Positions 57,982 through 64,000 of a DNA stretch of 64,000 nucleotides are shown one piece after another. Each line of letters opens with the position of its first letter. The first letter of the stretch is position 1. The stretch lies in the NCBI GenBank assembly GCA_965276715.1, contig OZ255622.1:682001-746000 (forward strand). The letters run 5' to 3'. Source of the stretch: CAXTPV01 sp965276715. GTDB lineage: Bacteria > Pseudomonadota > Alphaproteobacteria > Acetobacterales > Acetobacteraceae. The translations under genes were made by a program, and so were the position numbers. The notes beneath the pieces are model-generated. The model did not search any database and was not told where the DNA came from. It saw only the letters and a list, made by a program, of their open reading frames with translations.

Positions 57982-59475
57982 ATGAGCACATTCCGGATCG
58001 CGCTTGCCGCCATCCCGGAGGATCGGCCGCACCGGATCGAGGTCGGCGAGACGCCGATCCTGCTGATCAGGCACGGCGCGGAGGTGTCCGCGCTTGCCGC
58101 CGCATGTCCGCATGCCGGTGCGCCACTCGAGAAGGGGGCGGTGTGCGAGGGGCGGCTGATCTGCCCGTGGCACAAGGCGGCGTTCGCGGTGCGGGACGGC
58201 GCGCTGCTGGAGCCGCCGGCGCTGGCGGCGCTCACACGCTACACGGTGCGGATCGAGGACGGGTTCGCGATCATCGACGGCCGGGAGGCCGAGCCTGCCC
58301 CGACGCACGCAACGTTCGATGGCACCATCGCGATCGTGGGCGCGGGGGCGGCCGCTTCCGGTGCGCTGGCGCTGCTCCAGGCGCGCGGACATGCGGGGCG
58401 CGTGATCGTCATCGGGCAGGAGGCGGCCGCCCCCTACGATCGGACCGTGTTGAGCAAGATGGTCATCGGCGGGAAGATGCCGGCGGCGCCGAAGGCGCTG
58501 TTCGAGGCCGGATTGGAGCCGAACGTCGAGCTGGTGGTCGGCGAGGTCGTCGGGCTCGACGCGGGCGGCCGCACGATCACGCTGCGCGACGGGCGGACGA
58601 TCGGCTACGAGCGGGCGCTGGCGGCCTCGGGCGGCGCGCCGAAATGGCCGGGACTGCCGGGGGAGCATCTGACCGGCGTGCATGTGCTGCGGAGCGTGGC
58701 GGACGCGGCGTCGCTGGTCGACAGCATCGGGACTGCGCGGCGTGCGGTCATTCTCGGCGCCGGCTTCATCGGGCTGGAGGTGGCCTCCGGACTGCGCGAA
58801 CGCGGGGTCGGGGTGACTGTCATCGCGTCGGGGACGCCGCTCGCTCGCGTGTTCGGGGAGCGGATCGGCGGCCGGCTAAGGGCGCTCGCCGAGGACAAGG
58901 GCGTCGTGTTCAGCGACGGCAAGGTGGTTCGCTTCGAGGGAGGCGAACGCGTCGAGCGGGTGGTGCTGGAGGATGGCACGGTGCTCGCGTGCGACCTCGC
59001 GGTGCTGGGGACGGGTGTCGCGCCGAATGTGGGTTTCATCGAGGGGGTGACCCTCGATGACGGCGTTGTCGTCGGTCCCTCGCTGCTCGCGGCACCGGAC
59101 CTGTATGCGGCGGGCGACATCGCGCGGTTCGCCTACCGGGGCGAGCAGGTGCGGATCGAGCATTGGCGATTGGCGCAGCAGCACGGGTGGCTGGCGGCGC
59201 GCAACATGCTGGGCGAGGACGCGATCTTCGAGGGGGTGCCGTTCTTCTGGACGGCCCAGCACGGCAAGCGGATCGACTATCTGGGCCACGCCGAGAGCTG
59301 GGACGACGAGGTGATCGACGGCGATCTGGCATCGCTCGATTTCGTGGCGTTCCTGGTGCGCGGCGGCGTCGTCGCGGCGGCGATCGGGTGCGGGCGCGAT
59401 ACGCAGATGGCGCGGCTGTCGGATGCGATGCGCCGCGATCTGACGGTCGCGGAGGCGCGGACGATATCCGCCTAG
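57982..59475 (+). CDS. Rieske-FAD/NAD(P) oxidoreductase (AIF-like ferredoxin reductase)
   Basis: A 497-aa flavoprotein. Residues 1-110 are a Rieske domain with ligands Cys/His in CPHAGAPLE and CPWHKAAFAV. Then TIAIVGAGAAASGALALL binds FAD, RAVILGAGFIGLEVASGL binds NAD(P)H, and LYAAGDIARF is the second FAD motif, followed by the reductase C-terminal domain. It passes electrons from NAD(P)H to a [2Fe-2S] or quinone acceptor, as in the AIFM3/nirD-fused reductases; the partner is unknown. ATG 57982 has GGAGGAAG upstream. Its stop shares CTAG with the stop of the convergent TPR gene. Confidence 0.92.
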   Translation: MSTFRIALAAIPEDRPHRIEVGETPILLIRHGAEVSALAAACPHAGAPLEKGAVCEGRLICPWHKAAFAVRDGALLEPPALAALTRYTVRIEDGFAIIDGREAEPAPTHATFDGTIAIVGAGAAASGALALLQARGHAGRVIVIGQEAAAPYDRTVLSKMVIGGKMPAAPKALFEAGLEPNVELVVGEVVGLDAGGRTITLRDGRTIGYERALAASGGAPKWPGLPGEHLTGVHVLRSVADAASLVDSIGTARRAVILGAGFIGLEVASGLRERGVGVTVIASGTPLARVFGERIGGRLRALAEDKGVVFSDGKVVRFEGGERVERVVLEDGTVLACDLAVLGTGVAPNVGFIEGVTLDDGVVVGPSLLAAPDLYAAGDIARFAYRGEQVRIEHWRLAQQHGWLAARNMLGEDAIFEGVPFFWTAQHGKRIDYLGHAESWDDEVIDGDLASLDFVAFLVRGGVVAAAIGCGRDTQMARLSDAMRRDLTVAEARTISA

Positions 59476-60002
59476 GCCGGCTCGCCGAGTGCCTTGCGCT
59501 TGAGGAGTTGCAGGCGGTGATCGGCGTCGACCGCCTGCGGATCGAGCGTCAGCACCTTCTGCCAGGCAGCGTAGGCGGCCTGGGCATCGCCCTTGGTTTC
59601 GGTGACTTCCGACAGGATCGACCAGGACTGGAAGTCGCGCGGGTCGCGGTCGATGGCCTGGCCGAGATCGGCGATCGAGCCCGCGGTGTCGCCCGTGTGC
59701 AGCCGCATCACCGCGCGCTCGCGCCAGAGCACGCCAAGTTCCGGCTGCAGGTCGATGGCGCTGTCGAGGTCGTGCACGGCCTTGTCGGCGTGGCCCGCGA
59801 CAAGTGCGGCGTTGCCGCCGTCGACGAGGATGCGCGCGGTGGGCGAGATCGGCTTTTCCTGCTCGAGCTCGACACGCTGCTCCAGCGATGCCGCTTGGCC
59901 GCGTGACTTCGCGCCGGCGAGCTTGGCGAGGAGGCCGTCGAGCTGATCGTTCGCGTAAGCCGCGGAGGGCAGCAGGGCGAGGACGAGGAAGAGCGCCCTC
60001 AG
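59472..60002 (-). CDS. Exported TPR-repeat protein
   Basis: A 176-aa periplasmic protein: signal peptide LRALFLVLALLPSAAYA, then three TPR units (ILVDGGNAALVAGHADKAVH, RAVMRLHTGDTAGSIADLGQ, SEVTETKGDAQAAYAAWQKV). The frame has no ATG or GTG near the signal; the best fit is CTG 60002, overlapping the rpmJ stop codon (CTGA), so initiation is probably coupled. The stop TAG overlaps the opposite TAG of the Rieske-FAD gene in CTAG. Confidence 0.72.
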   Translation of the reverse strand: MRALFLVLALLPSAAYANDQLDGLLAKLAGAKSRGQAASLEQRVELEQEKPISPTARILVDGGNAALVAGHADKAVHDLDSAIDLQPELGVLWRERAVMRLHTGDTAGSIADLGQAIDRDPRDFQSWSILSEVTETKGDAQAAYAAWQKVLTLDPQAVDADHRLQLLKRKALGEPA

Positions 60003-60124
60003 CCCTGGCGGGCCTTCATCCGCGGGTTCTTCTTGTTGATCACGTAGACCCGCCCGTGGCGGCGAACCACGCGGCAGTTCTTGTCGCGTATCTTTGCCGT
60101 CTTGAGAGAGTTGCGGACCTTCAT
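59999..60124 (-). CDS. rpmJ: 50S ribosomal protein L36
   Basis: A 41-aa ribosomal protein, MKVRNSLKTAKIRDKNCRVV followed by RRHGRVYVINKKNPRMKARQG. It is the 41-residue zinc-free variant (YkgO-type) in which the usual zinc-binding cysteines are mostly absent, the normal form in alphaproteobacteria. The gene is too short for many gene finders. A TPR gene is coupled downstream. Confidence 0.96.
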   Translation of the reverse strand: MKVRNSLKTAKIRDKNCRVVRRHGRVYVINKKNPRMKARQG

Positions 60125-60190
60125 GACATGACCTTGTTCGTTCAGCGTCGAGCGCCGAGAAGAGGCGCGGGATAGAGGGTGGGGTGTTGG

Positions 60191-60640
60191 GTGTCAACCT
60201 TCGAACGGTCGGGCCCGGGACAGTTCTGGACCTCCCTGGTGCGGCGGGCGCCGGCGAACTGGGGCACCTGGAGCGGGTTTCTGGGGATGGCGTTCGCGCT
60301 GGTCGGACTGATCGGGATGTTCGCCACCTACGCGACCGCCCTGCCCTACCAGCGCGGGTTTCGCGAGGAGATGACGCTCGACCGGGCGCTCGCGACCGGC
60401 GGACAGCAGGCGGCGCTCGAAGCGTTGCGGCCGGGGTTGGCCGAACAGGCCGATCTGGTGATCGAGGGCAAGGGTCCGCTCGACGAGCGCGTGACGCGGG
60501 CGCGTGGAGACCTTGCCGCCCGGGTCGAGCGTGAGGGCGGCGCGCTCGGCGACAGGATGCGCTTGTGGATCGGCGTGTTCACTGCGGTGATGGCGCTGTT
60601 CGGGGCGATGGTTTTGAGCGTGACGCGCCGCAGTCCTTGA
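60191..60640 (+). CDS. Small membrane protein of unknown function
   Basis: A 149-aa protein with two membrane helices: WSGFLGMAFALVGLIGMFAT near residue 30 and MRLWIGVFTAVMALFGAMVL near the end. Between them lies a charged helical loop of about 70 residues (REEMTLDRALATGGQQAALE, DERVTRARGDLAARVEREGG), presumably periplasmic. No family is recognised. The start is GTG 60191; GTG 60179 would add four residues. It is divergent from rpmJ and converges on the next gene with 10 bases between. Confidence 0.68.
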   Translation: MSTFERSGPGQFWTSLVRRAPANWGTWSGFLGMAFALVGLIGMFATYATALPYQRGFREEMTLDRALATGGQQAALEALRPGLAEQADLVIEGKGPLDERVTRARGDLAARVEREGGALGDRMRLWIGVFTAVMALFGAMVLSVTRRSP

Positions 60641-60650
60641 ATGGGAAGGG

Positions 60651-61151
60651 TCAGAGGCGCTGCCCGGCGGCCACCGCGCAGCCGGCCAGGGTCTGGTGTC
60701 CGTCGGTGTCGTAGTAGGCGATCGTCGCGGTGTCGGCGAAGCTGTGGTCGTCCGTCAGGCGGATGGCGTGGTGGATGACCTGGCTGCCCTGCTTGATCGG
60801 TCCGGCGGCCGACGCGAACAGGATGTAGGCTTTCGTCGTGAGCGCGACCGCGCGTGGGCCGGTGAAGCCCCAGGTTCCGAAGGCGGTGCTGCGCTGCCCG
60901 GGCTGGAGCATCGGGTTGCTGGTCGTTTCGCTCTCGTTGCCTTCCGCGCCGAAGGCGAGCAGGGATTCGAACGGCGGGTTCGGCTTGAGCGAGACGCAAT
61001 CGAATGTGGTGATGCGCACCTGCCAGACACCCACCGGCGTGTTGGCAAGGAGAGGCTCGGGGAGCAGCGGCGGGACGGTCGGGTCGGCGAAGGCGGGGGT
61101 GGCGGAAAACGACGCCGCGAGGACGGCGGAGAGAAGGCGGGTCCGGTGCAT
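60651..61151 (-). CDS. Secreted protein of unknown function
   Basis: A 166-aa protein with a signal peptide (MHRTRLLSAVLAASFSATPA, cut near AFA). The mature part is beta-rich: PVGVWQVRITTFDCVSLKPN, ALTTKAYILFASAAGPIKQG, SFADTATIAYYDTDGH and LAGCAVAAGQRL, with two cysteines that may pair. No known domain is recognised, though the strand pattern suggests a lipocalin-like or beta-sandwich fold. It lies 49 bases downstream of the CadC-like regulator on the same strand. Confidence 0.72.
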   Translation of the reverse strand: MHRTRLLSAVLAASFSATPAFADPTVPPLLPEPLLANTPVGVWQVRITTFDCVSLKPNPPFESLLAFGAEGNESETTSNPMLQPGQRSTAFGTWGFTGPRAVALTTKAYILFASAAGPIKQGSQVIHHAIRLTDDHSFADTATIAYYDTDGHQTLAGCAVAAGQRL

Positions 61152-61200
61152 GGCGATGGTCCTGTGCGCGGGTTCAGTGTCGCGGACAGGGTTCCATCGT

Positions 61201-62997
61201 TCAGGCGGCATCGGTATGGCGGCCGGCTGAAATCGGGGTGACGGCCGGGTGAAGAAACGGGCCCGATGTGAACCCGCAGCGTTCCATGAGGCGCGCGAAG
61301 CGCGGCATGGCGCGGATCCCGTCCCACTTCGCATCCTGTGGCAGGAACGCGAGATTGACGTCGTTGACCGAGACGGCGCGGTCCAGCGCCACGAACGCCG
61401 CGTCGTTGTCGCCTAGTCCGACATGGATCATGGCCGGGGTGACCGGCGGGATGTAGCGTTGCGCGGCGCCGGGCTCGCAGTCGGCGAGGAGGGCGCGGGC
61501 GGCATCCGTCGCTCCAAGCCGGGCGAGCGCATAGCCCTTCAGCGCCATCGTCTTGGCGTTGCCGCCGGTGAGGCTCAATGCCATTTCGGCGGCCTGGAAC
61601 ATCCCGTCGTGGTCGCCGAGCTGCTGACGGGCCTGGGCCAGCATGTGGTGGCCGATCCAGAAGCCGGGCCGGATCACGGTCGCGTGCCGCGCGTGCTCCA
61701 GGGCGGCGCTGAAGTCACGTGCGTGGAACGCGATCTGGGACGCGAGCGCGTGGTGCATGGCAAACAGCGGATCGAGCTCGCAGGCGAGACGGATCGCCTC
61801 GCGCGCCTCCTGATGGACCCCCGCGTGCGACAGCACGACCCCGAGCATGCGGCGTGCGAACGGATAATTGGGGTCGAGATCGATCGCGTGACGAAAATCG
61901 CTTTCGGCGCCCGGCCAGTCCCAATCGAGCCAGAACCGGACGAAGCCGCGGGCGGCGTATGGTTCGGCGAGGTGTGGTCCGGCGTCGACCGCGCGCCGGG
62001 CCGCCTCCCTCGCCTGGCCGATCACGAGCCCGGGCGCGACATCGCCGTTGACCGGGCTCACGCCGAGCGTCTCGGCGAGGCCGGACCAGGCGAGCGCGTA
62101 GGAGGGGTCGATCGCGGTCGCACGTCGGTAGAGGCCGATCGCCTGCTCGTTGGTGGCGCGGGTGTTCTGGTTCCAGAAATAGCGGCCGCGCAGGAACAGG
62201 TCGAAGGCGGCCGGATCGGCGGATTGCCGGTGGGCGGCGAGAGCGGCGCGCGAGGGCGACAGTTGCAGGCTGATCCGGGTCGCGATGGTTCGGCTGATGC
62301 TCTCCTGGAACGCGAGGATGCGGCTCGGTTCGCCATCATAGCTCTCGGCCCAGACCGGGCGCTGGTCGCCGGCGTCGATGAGTTGGCAGACGACGCGCAG
62401 GCGGCCGTGTTCGACCCGGAGCGAGCTTTCGACGAGATAGTCGGCGCCGAACTCGCGCGCGATCGCGGACAGCCCGCGCGTGGTGCGCTTGAGCGCCATG
62501 ATCGAGGTGCGGCCGACGACGGTCAGATGCGCCGGATCGATCTGGCCGAGGCGGGCGATGGTCTCCTCGGTGAAGCCGTCGGCGAGATAGTCCTCGCGAA
62601 CGCCCGGACTGAGGTCCTCGAACGGCAGGACGGCCACGAGGAGGCGGCGGTCCGGGAGTGCGGCGGACAGGGCGGACACCGGCGCGATGAAGCGGTAGCC
62701 GAGGCGCGGGATGGTCTCGATGAAGGCCGGGGCGCCGCTCTGGTCGCCGAGGACACGCCGCAGCTTGCGGATTGCGGTGTTGATGCCGAGCTCGGTCTCG
62801 ACATGGATCCGCGCCCCCCAGAGACGCTGCGCGATGAGCCCGCGGGCGACGAGGCGACCGGCCTCGCCGAGGAGCAGGGACAGGAGTTCGGCCGGCAGCC
62901 GTTCGAGCGACAGGGGCTGGCCGTCGCGCCGGAGCTTGAGCGCGATCGGGTCGAACTCGAAGTCGGCGAAGCGATAGGCCTGGGTCTCTGCAGGCAT
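61201..62997 (-). CDS. CadC-like winged-helix regulator with TPR domain
   Basis: A 598-aa protein. Residues 5-105 are an OmpR/PhoB-type winged helix (FEFDPIALKLRRDGQPLSLE, VETELGINTAIRKLRRVLGD, FIETIPRLGYRF), used without a receiver domain as in CadC and ToxR. Residues about 118-240 match the cyclase/TolB-like domain of such proteins (VLPFEDLSPGVREDYLADGF, VVGRTSIMALKR, YLVESSLRVEHGRLRVVCQL). The remainder is a series of TPRs (AIGLYRRATAIDPSYALAWS, DFRHAIDLDPNYPFARRMLG). There is no membrane helix, so it should be cytosolic. The secreted protein encoded next could be a target. Confidence 0.88.
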   Translation of the reverse strand: MPAETQAYRFADFEFDPIALKLRRDGQPLSLERLPAELLSLLLGEAGRLVARGLIAQRLWGARIHVETELGINTAIRKLRRVLGDQSGAPAFIETIPRLGYRFIAPVSALSAALPDRRLLVAVLPFEDLSPGVREDYLADGFTEETIARLGQIDPAHLTVVGRTSIMALKRTTRGLSAIAREFGADYLVESSLRVEHGRLRVVCQLIDAGDQRPVWAESYDGEPSRILAFQESISRTIATRISLQLSPSRAALAAHRQSADPAAFDLFLRGRYFWNQNTRATNEQAIGLYRRATAIDPSYALAWSGLAETLGVSPVNGDVAPGLVIGQAREAARRAVDAGPHLAEPYAARGFVRFWLDWDWPGAESDFRHAIDLDPNYPFARRMLGVVLSHAGVHQEAREAIRLACELDPLFAMHHALASQIAFHARDFSAALEHARHATVIRPGFWIGHHMLAQARQQLGDHDGMFQAAEMALSLTGGNAKTMALKGYALARLGATDAARALLADCEPGAAQRYIPPVTPAMIHVGLGDNDAAFVALDRAVSVNDVNLAFLPQDAKWDGIRAMPRFARLMERCGFTSGPFLHPAVTPISAGRHTDAA

Positions 62998-63109
62998 TTC
63001 TGTTCCCGATCGGACCGTTGCGTTCTAGCATGGTTCGCGAGCGGACGGATCAGGCGCCCGTCGATGGCGCCGGTCGCGTGAGCAGGCAGGAGAATGCCGT
63101 CGCGCGCGT

Positions 63110-63469
63110 TTGACAGAACCCGGTTCGGTTGAGGGGATCCCGGAGACCGCCGCGGCGCCCGAGGATCCAGCCACGCGCGCCCGCGTCGACCGGCTTATCA
63201 GGCGCACCGTCCGGCGGCTCAGCGTCGAGCGGCTGTTCGCGGTGATGGACGAGATGTCCGCCGAGGCGCACCGGCGCGGCCTGACCGGGGAGATCCTCGA
63301 AGACGAGCTCGCCGCCTACAATGCGGAGCGGAGAAGCGGTGATGACGCGCCTGCGGAAAAACCCGAGGCTGCGTCGGAAGAACTGGTCGCGCGGTTCCGT
63401 GCCTTCACCGCCGGCCATAACCTTGGTGGCGTCGGGCTCGAAGAGCTGATCGGCGAAGGGCGTCGGTAG
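63110..63469 (+). CDS. Antitoxin-like protein upstream of a broken VapC
   Basis: A 119-aa acidic protein. VRRLSVERLFAVMDEMSAEA and RRGLTGEILEDELAAYNAER resemble antitoxins that pair with PIN toxins in alphaproteobacteria, where a MDEMSAEA-RGLT-EIL segment is common. The N-terminal 40 residues would bind DNA, the C-terminal part the toxin. The start is TTG 63110. It lies five bases before a PIN-domain fragment, so its partner is lost. Confidence 0.55.
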   Translation: MTEPGSVEGIPETAAAPEDPATRARVDRLIRRTVRRLSVERLFAVMDEMSAEAHRRGLTGEILEDELAAYNAERRSGDDAPAEKPEAASEELVARFRAFTAGHNLGGVGLEELIGEGRR

Positions 63470-63474
63470 ACCGC

Positions 63475-63600
63475 GTGAGCGGCTGCGTGCTGGATGCGTC
63501 GTTCACCTTCCAGTGGCTGTTCGCGGACGAGGCGTCTTCCGAGGGCTATGCCGCTCTCGGCCCGATCACTCGCGAGGGCGCCGCGCACGCTATCGCGTGA
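63475..63600 (+). pseudogene. Truncated VapC-type PIN toxin
   Basis: GTG 63475 opens SGCVLDASFTFQWLFADEAS, the first strand and catalytic Asp of a PIN-domain ribonuclease, but the frame ends after 41 residues, whereas VapC proteins have about 130. The remaining acidic residues are not found in the next 120 bases. It forms a decayed pair with the antitoxin-like gene upstream. Confidence 0.65.
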
Positions 63601-63724
63601 CTGACGGCTCACTGGTGCAGAACAGGCTCACGCCAGCGATGTCTGAACACGATTGTTGGCGCCTCTCGCATCGTGACAGTCCTGGGACAGGGAATCGACG
63701 ATTCCCGCTCTCAAGGAGGCCGAC

Positions 63725-63973
63725 ATGTCCGACATCCTGGACCGTATGCGCCGGAACCCGGCAGGAGACTGGACCATCAGCGACGTGGCCGCGGCTTGTC
63801 ACGAGCATGGTGTGCGTCGTGTGGCGCCTTCCGGGGGAGGGTCGCACTACAAAGTTTCTCACCCCTCACAGCGGGACATCCTGACCATCCCCCGCGCACG
63901 TCCGGTCAAGCCGGTGTATATCCGCAAGCTGAGGTTCATCGAAGCCGCTGGAGGCGCTGGTGCCCCAACCTGA
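63725..63973 (+). CDS. HicA-like mRNA interferase toxin
   Basis: An 82-aa protein of the HicA double-stranded-RNA-binding-fold type. The catalytic His is in GGGSHYKVSHPS near residue 40, followed by DILTIPRARPVKPVYIRKL, which resembles the HicA core, but the N-terminus (DILDRMRRNPAGDWTISDVA) is longer than usual. AGGAGG at 63714-63719 gives a strong start at ATG 63725. It overlaps the HicB-like gene by 14 bases. Confidence 0.75.
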   Translation: MSDILDRMRRNPAGDWTISDVAAACHEHGVRRVAPSGGGSHYKVSHPSQRDILTIPRARPVKPVYIRKLRFIEAAGGAGAPT

Positions 63974-64000
63974 CTACCCTGTGCTGATCGAGTCTTTGGT
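63960..64000 (+). CDS. HicB-like antitoxin, 5' end only
   Basis: GTG 63960 starts a frame reading PQPDYPVLIESL, the first strand of HicB antitoxins, and runs to the end of the window. It overlaps the end of the HicA-like gene, as is usual for hicAB operons. Confidence 0.6.
   Translation, partial: MPQPDYPVLIESL

Overview
The window is high-GC DNA from what is most probably an alphaproteobacterium of the Rhodospirillales/Acetobacteraceae type. This is inferred from gene order and protein character: a glnB-glnA pair, zapA followed by a 6S RNA-like gap and then a 5-formyltetrahydrofolate cyclo-ligase, an epmA/epmB/efp module, and a wide range of GTG, TTG and CTG starts. No 16S gene is present, so the assignment is an inference.

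Region 1 (1-7.2 kb) is chromosomal housekeeping. It holds a truncated tRNA-His at the left edge, a PLP aminotransferase, glnB with a sigma-54-like promoter, glnA preceded by three tandem 16-bp repeats, a carboxylesterase killed by one stop codon inside its GESAG nucleophile elbow, an M20 amidohydrolase and a small secreted protein. Region 2 (7.2-14.5 kb) is an accessory patch. Two near-identical 643-bp units each carry a 182-aa gene, and the second abuts a broken resolvase. Between them lie a TetR/SDR pair, a decayed alpha/beta hydrolase, a LinB-like haloalkane dehalogenase with its own divergent TetR, and a TfoX-domain protein.

Region 3 (14.5-25.6 kb) is an eleven-gene, one-direction surface-glycan cluster with mostly overlapping or tightly spaced genes. 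It encodes two glycosyltransferases, a sulfotransferase, a fusion of an AlgX-like acyltransferase domain with a GT61-type glycosyltransferase, a Tat-exported TIM-barrel hydrolase, an alpha/beta hydrolase with a repeat tail, a methyltransferase and unknown small proteins. A conserved short module recurs in the first two genes. Together they look able to build, decorate and trim an extracellular saccharide, but no flippase, polymerase or exporter is visible.

Region 4 (25.6-38.6 kb) returns to core genes: tmk, a CLC channel, a quinone oxidoreductase and esterase pair, an AlkA-type glycosylase, TonB, a nucleoside hydrolase, a hybrid histidine kinase with an ethylene-receptor-type copper-binding domain, AMP nucleosidase, a degenerate GGDEF-EAL protein and two coupled membrane proteins. 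Region 5 (38.7-46.3 kb) is a decay zone. It has a GlxA-type regulator without a normal start codon, a truncated and a frameshifted NAD(P)-binding gene, and two neighbouring genes (an XRE regulator and an SDR) each split by a different IS630-family element.

Region 6 (46.3-64 kb) is conserved again: a metallophosphoesterase, fau, a 6S RNA candidate, zapA, a 4 x 26-bp tandem repeat in a divergent gene gap, thiE, mgtC, envelope lipoproteins, epmA/epmB/efp (elongation factor P and its lysylation enzymes), suhB, a MotA/TolQ-like plus MotB/OmpA-like stator module, a Rieske-FAD reductase, rpmJ, a TPR protein and a CadC-like regulator with TPRs. The right edge holds a truncated VapC after an antitoxin-like gene and a HicA/HicB pair cut by the window end.
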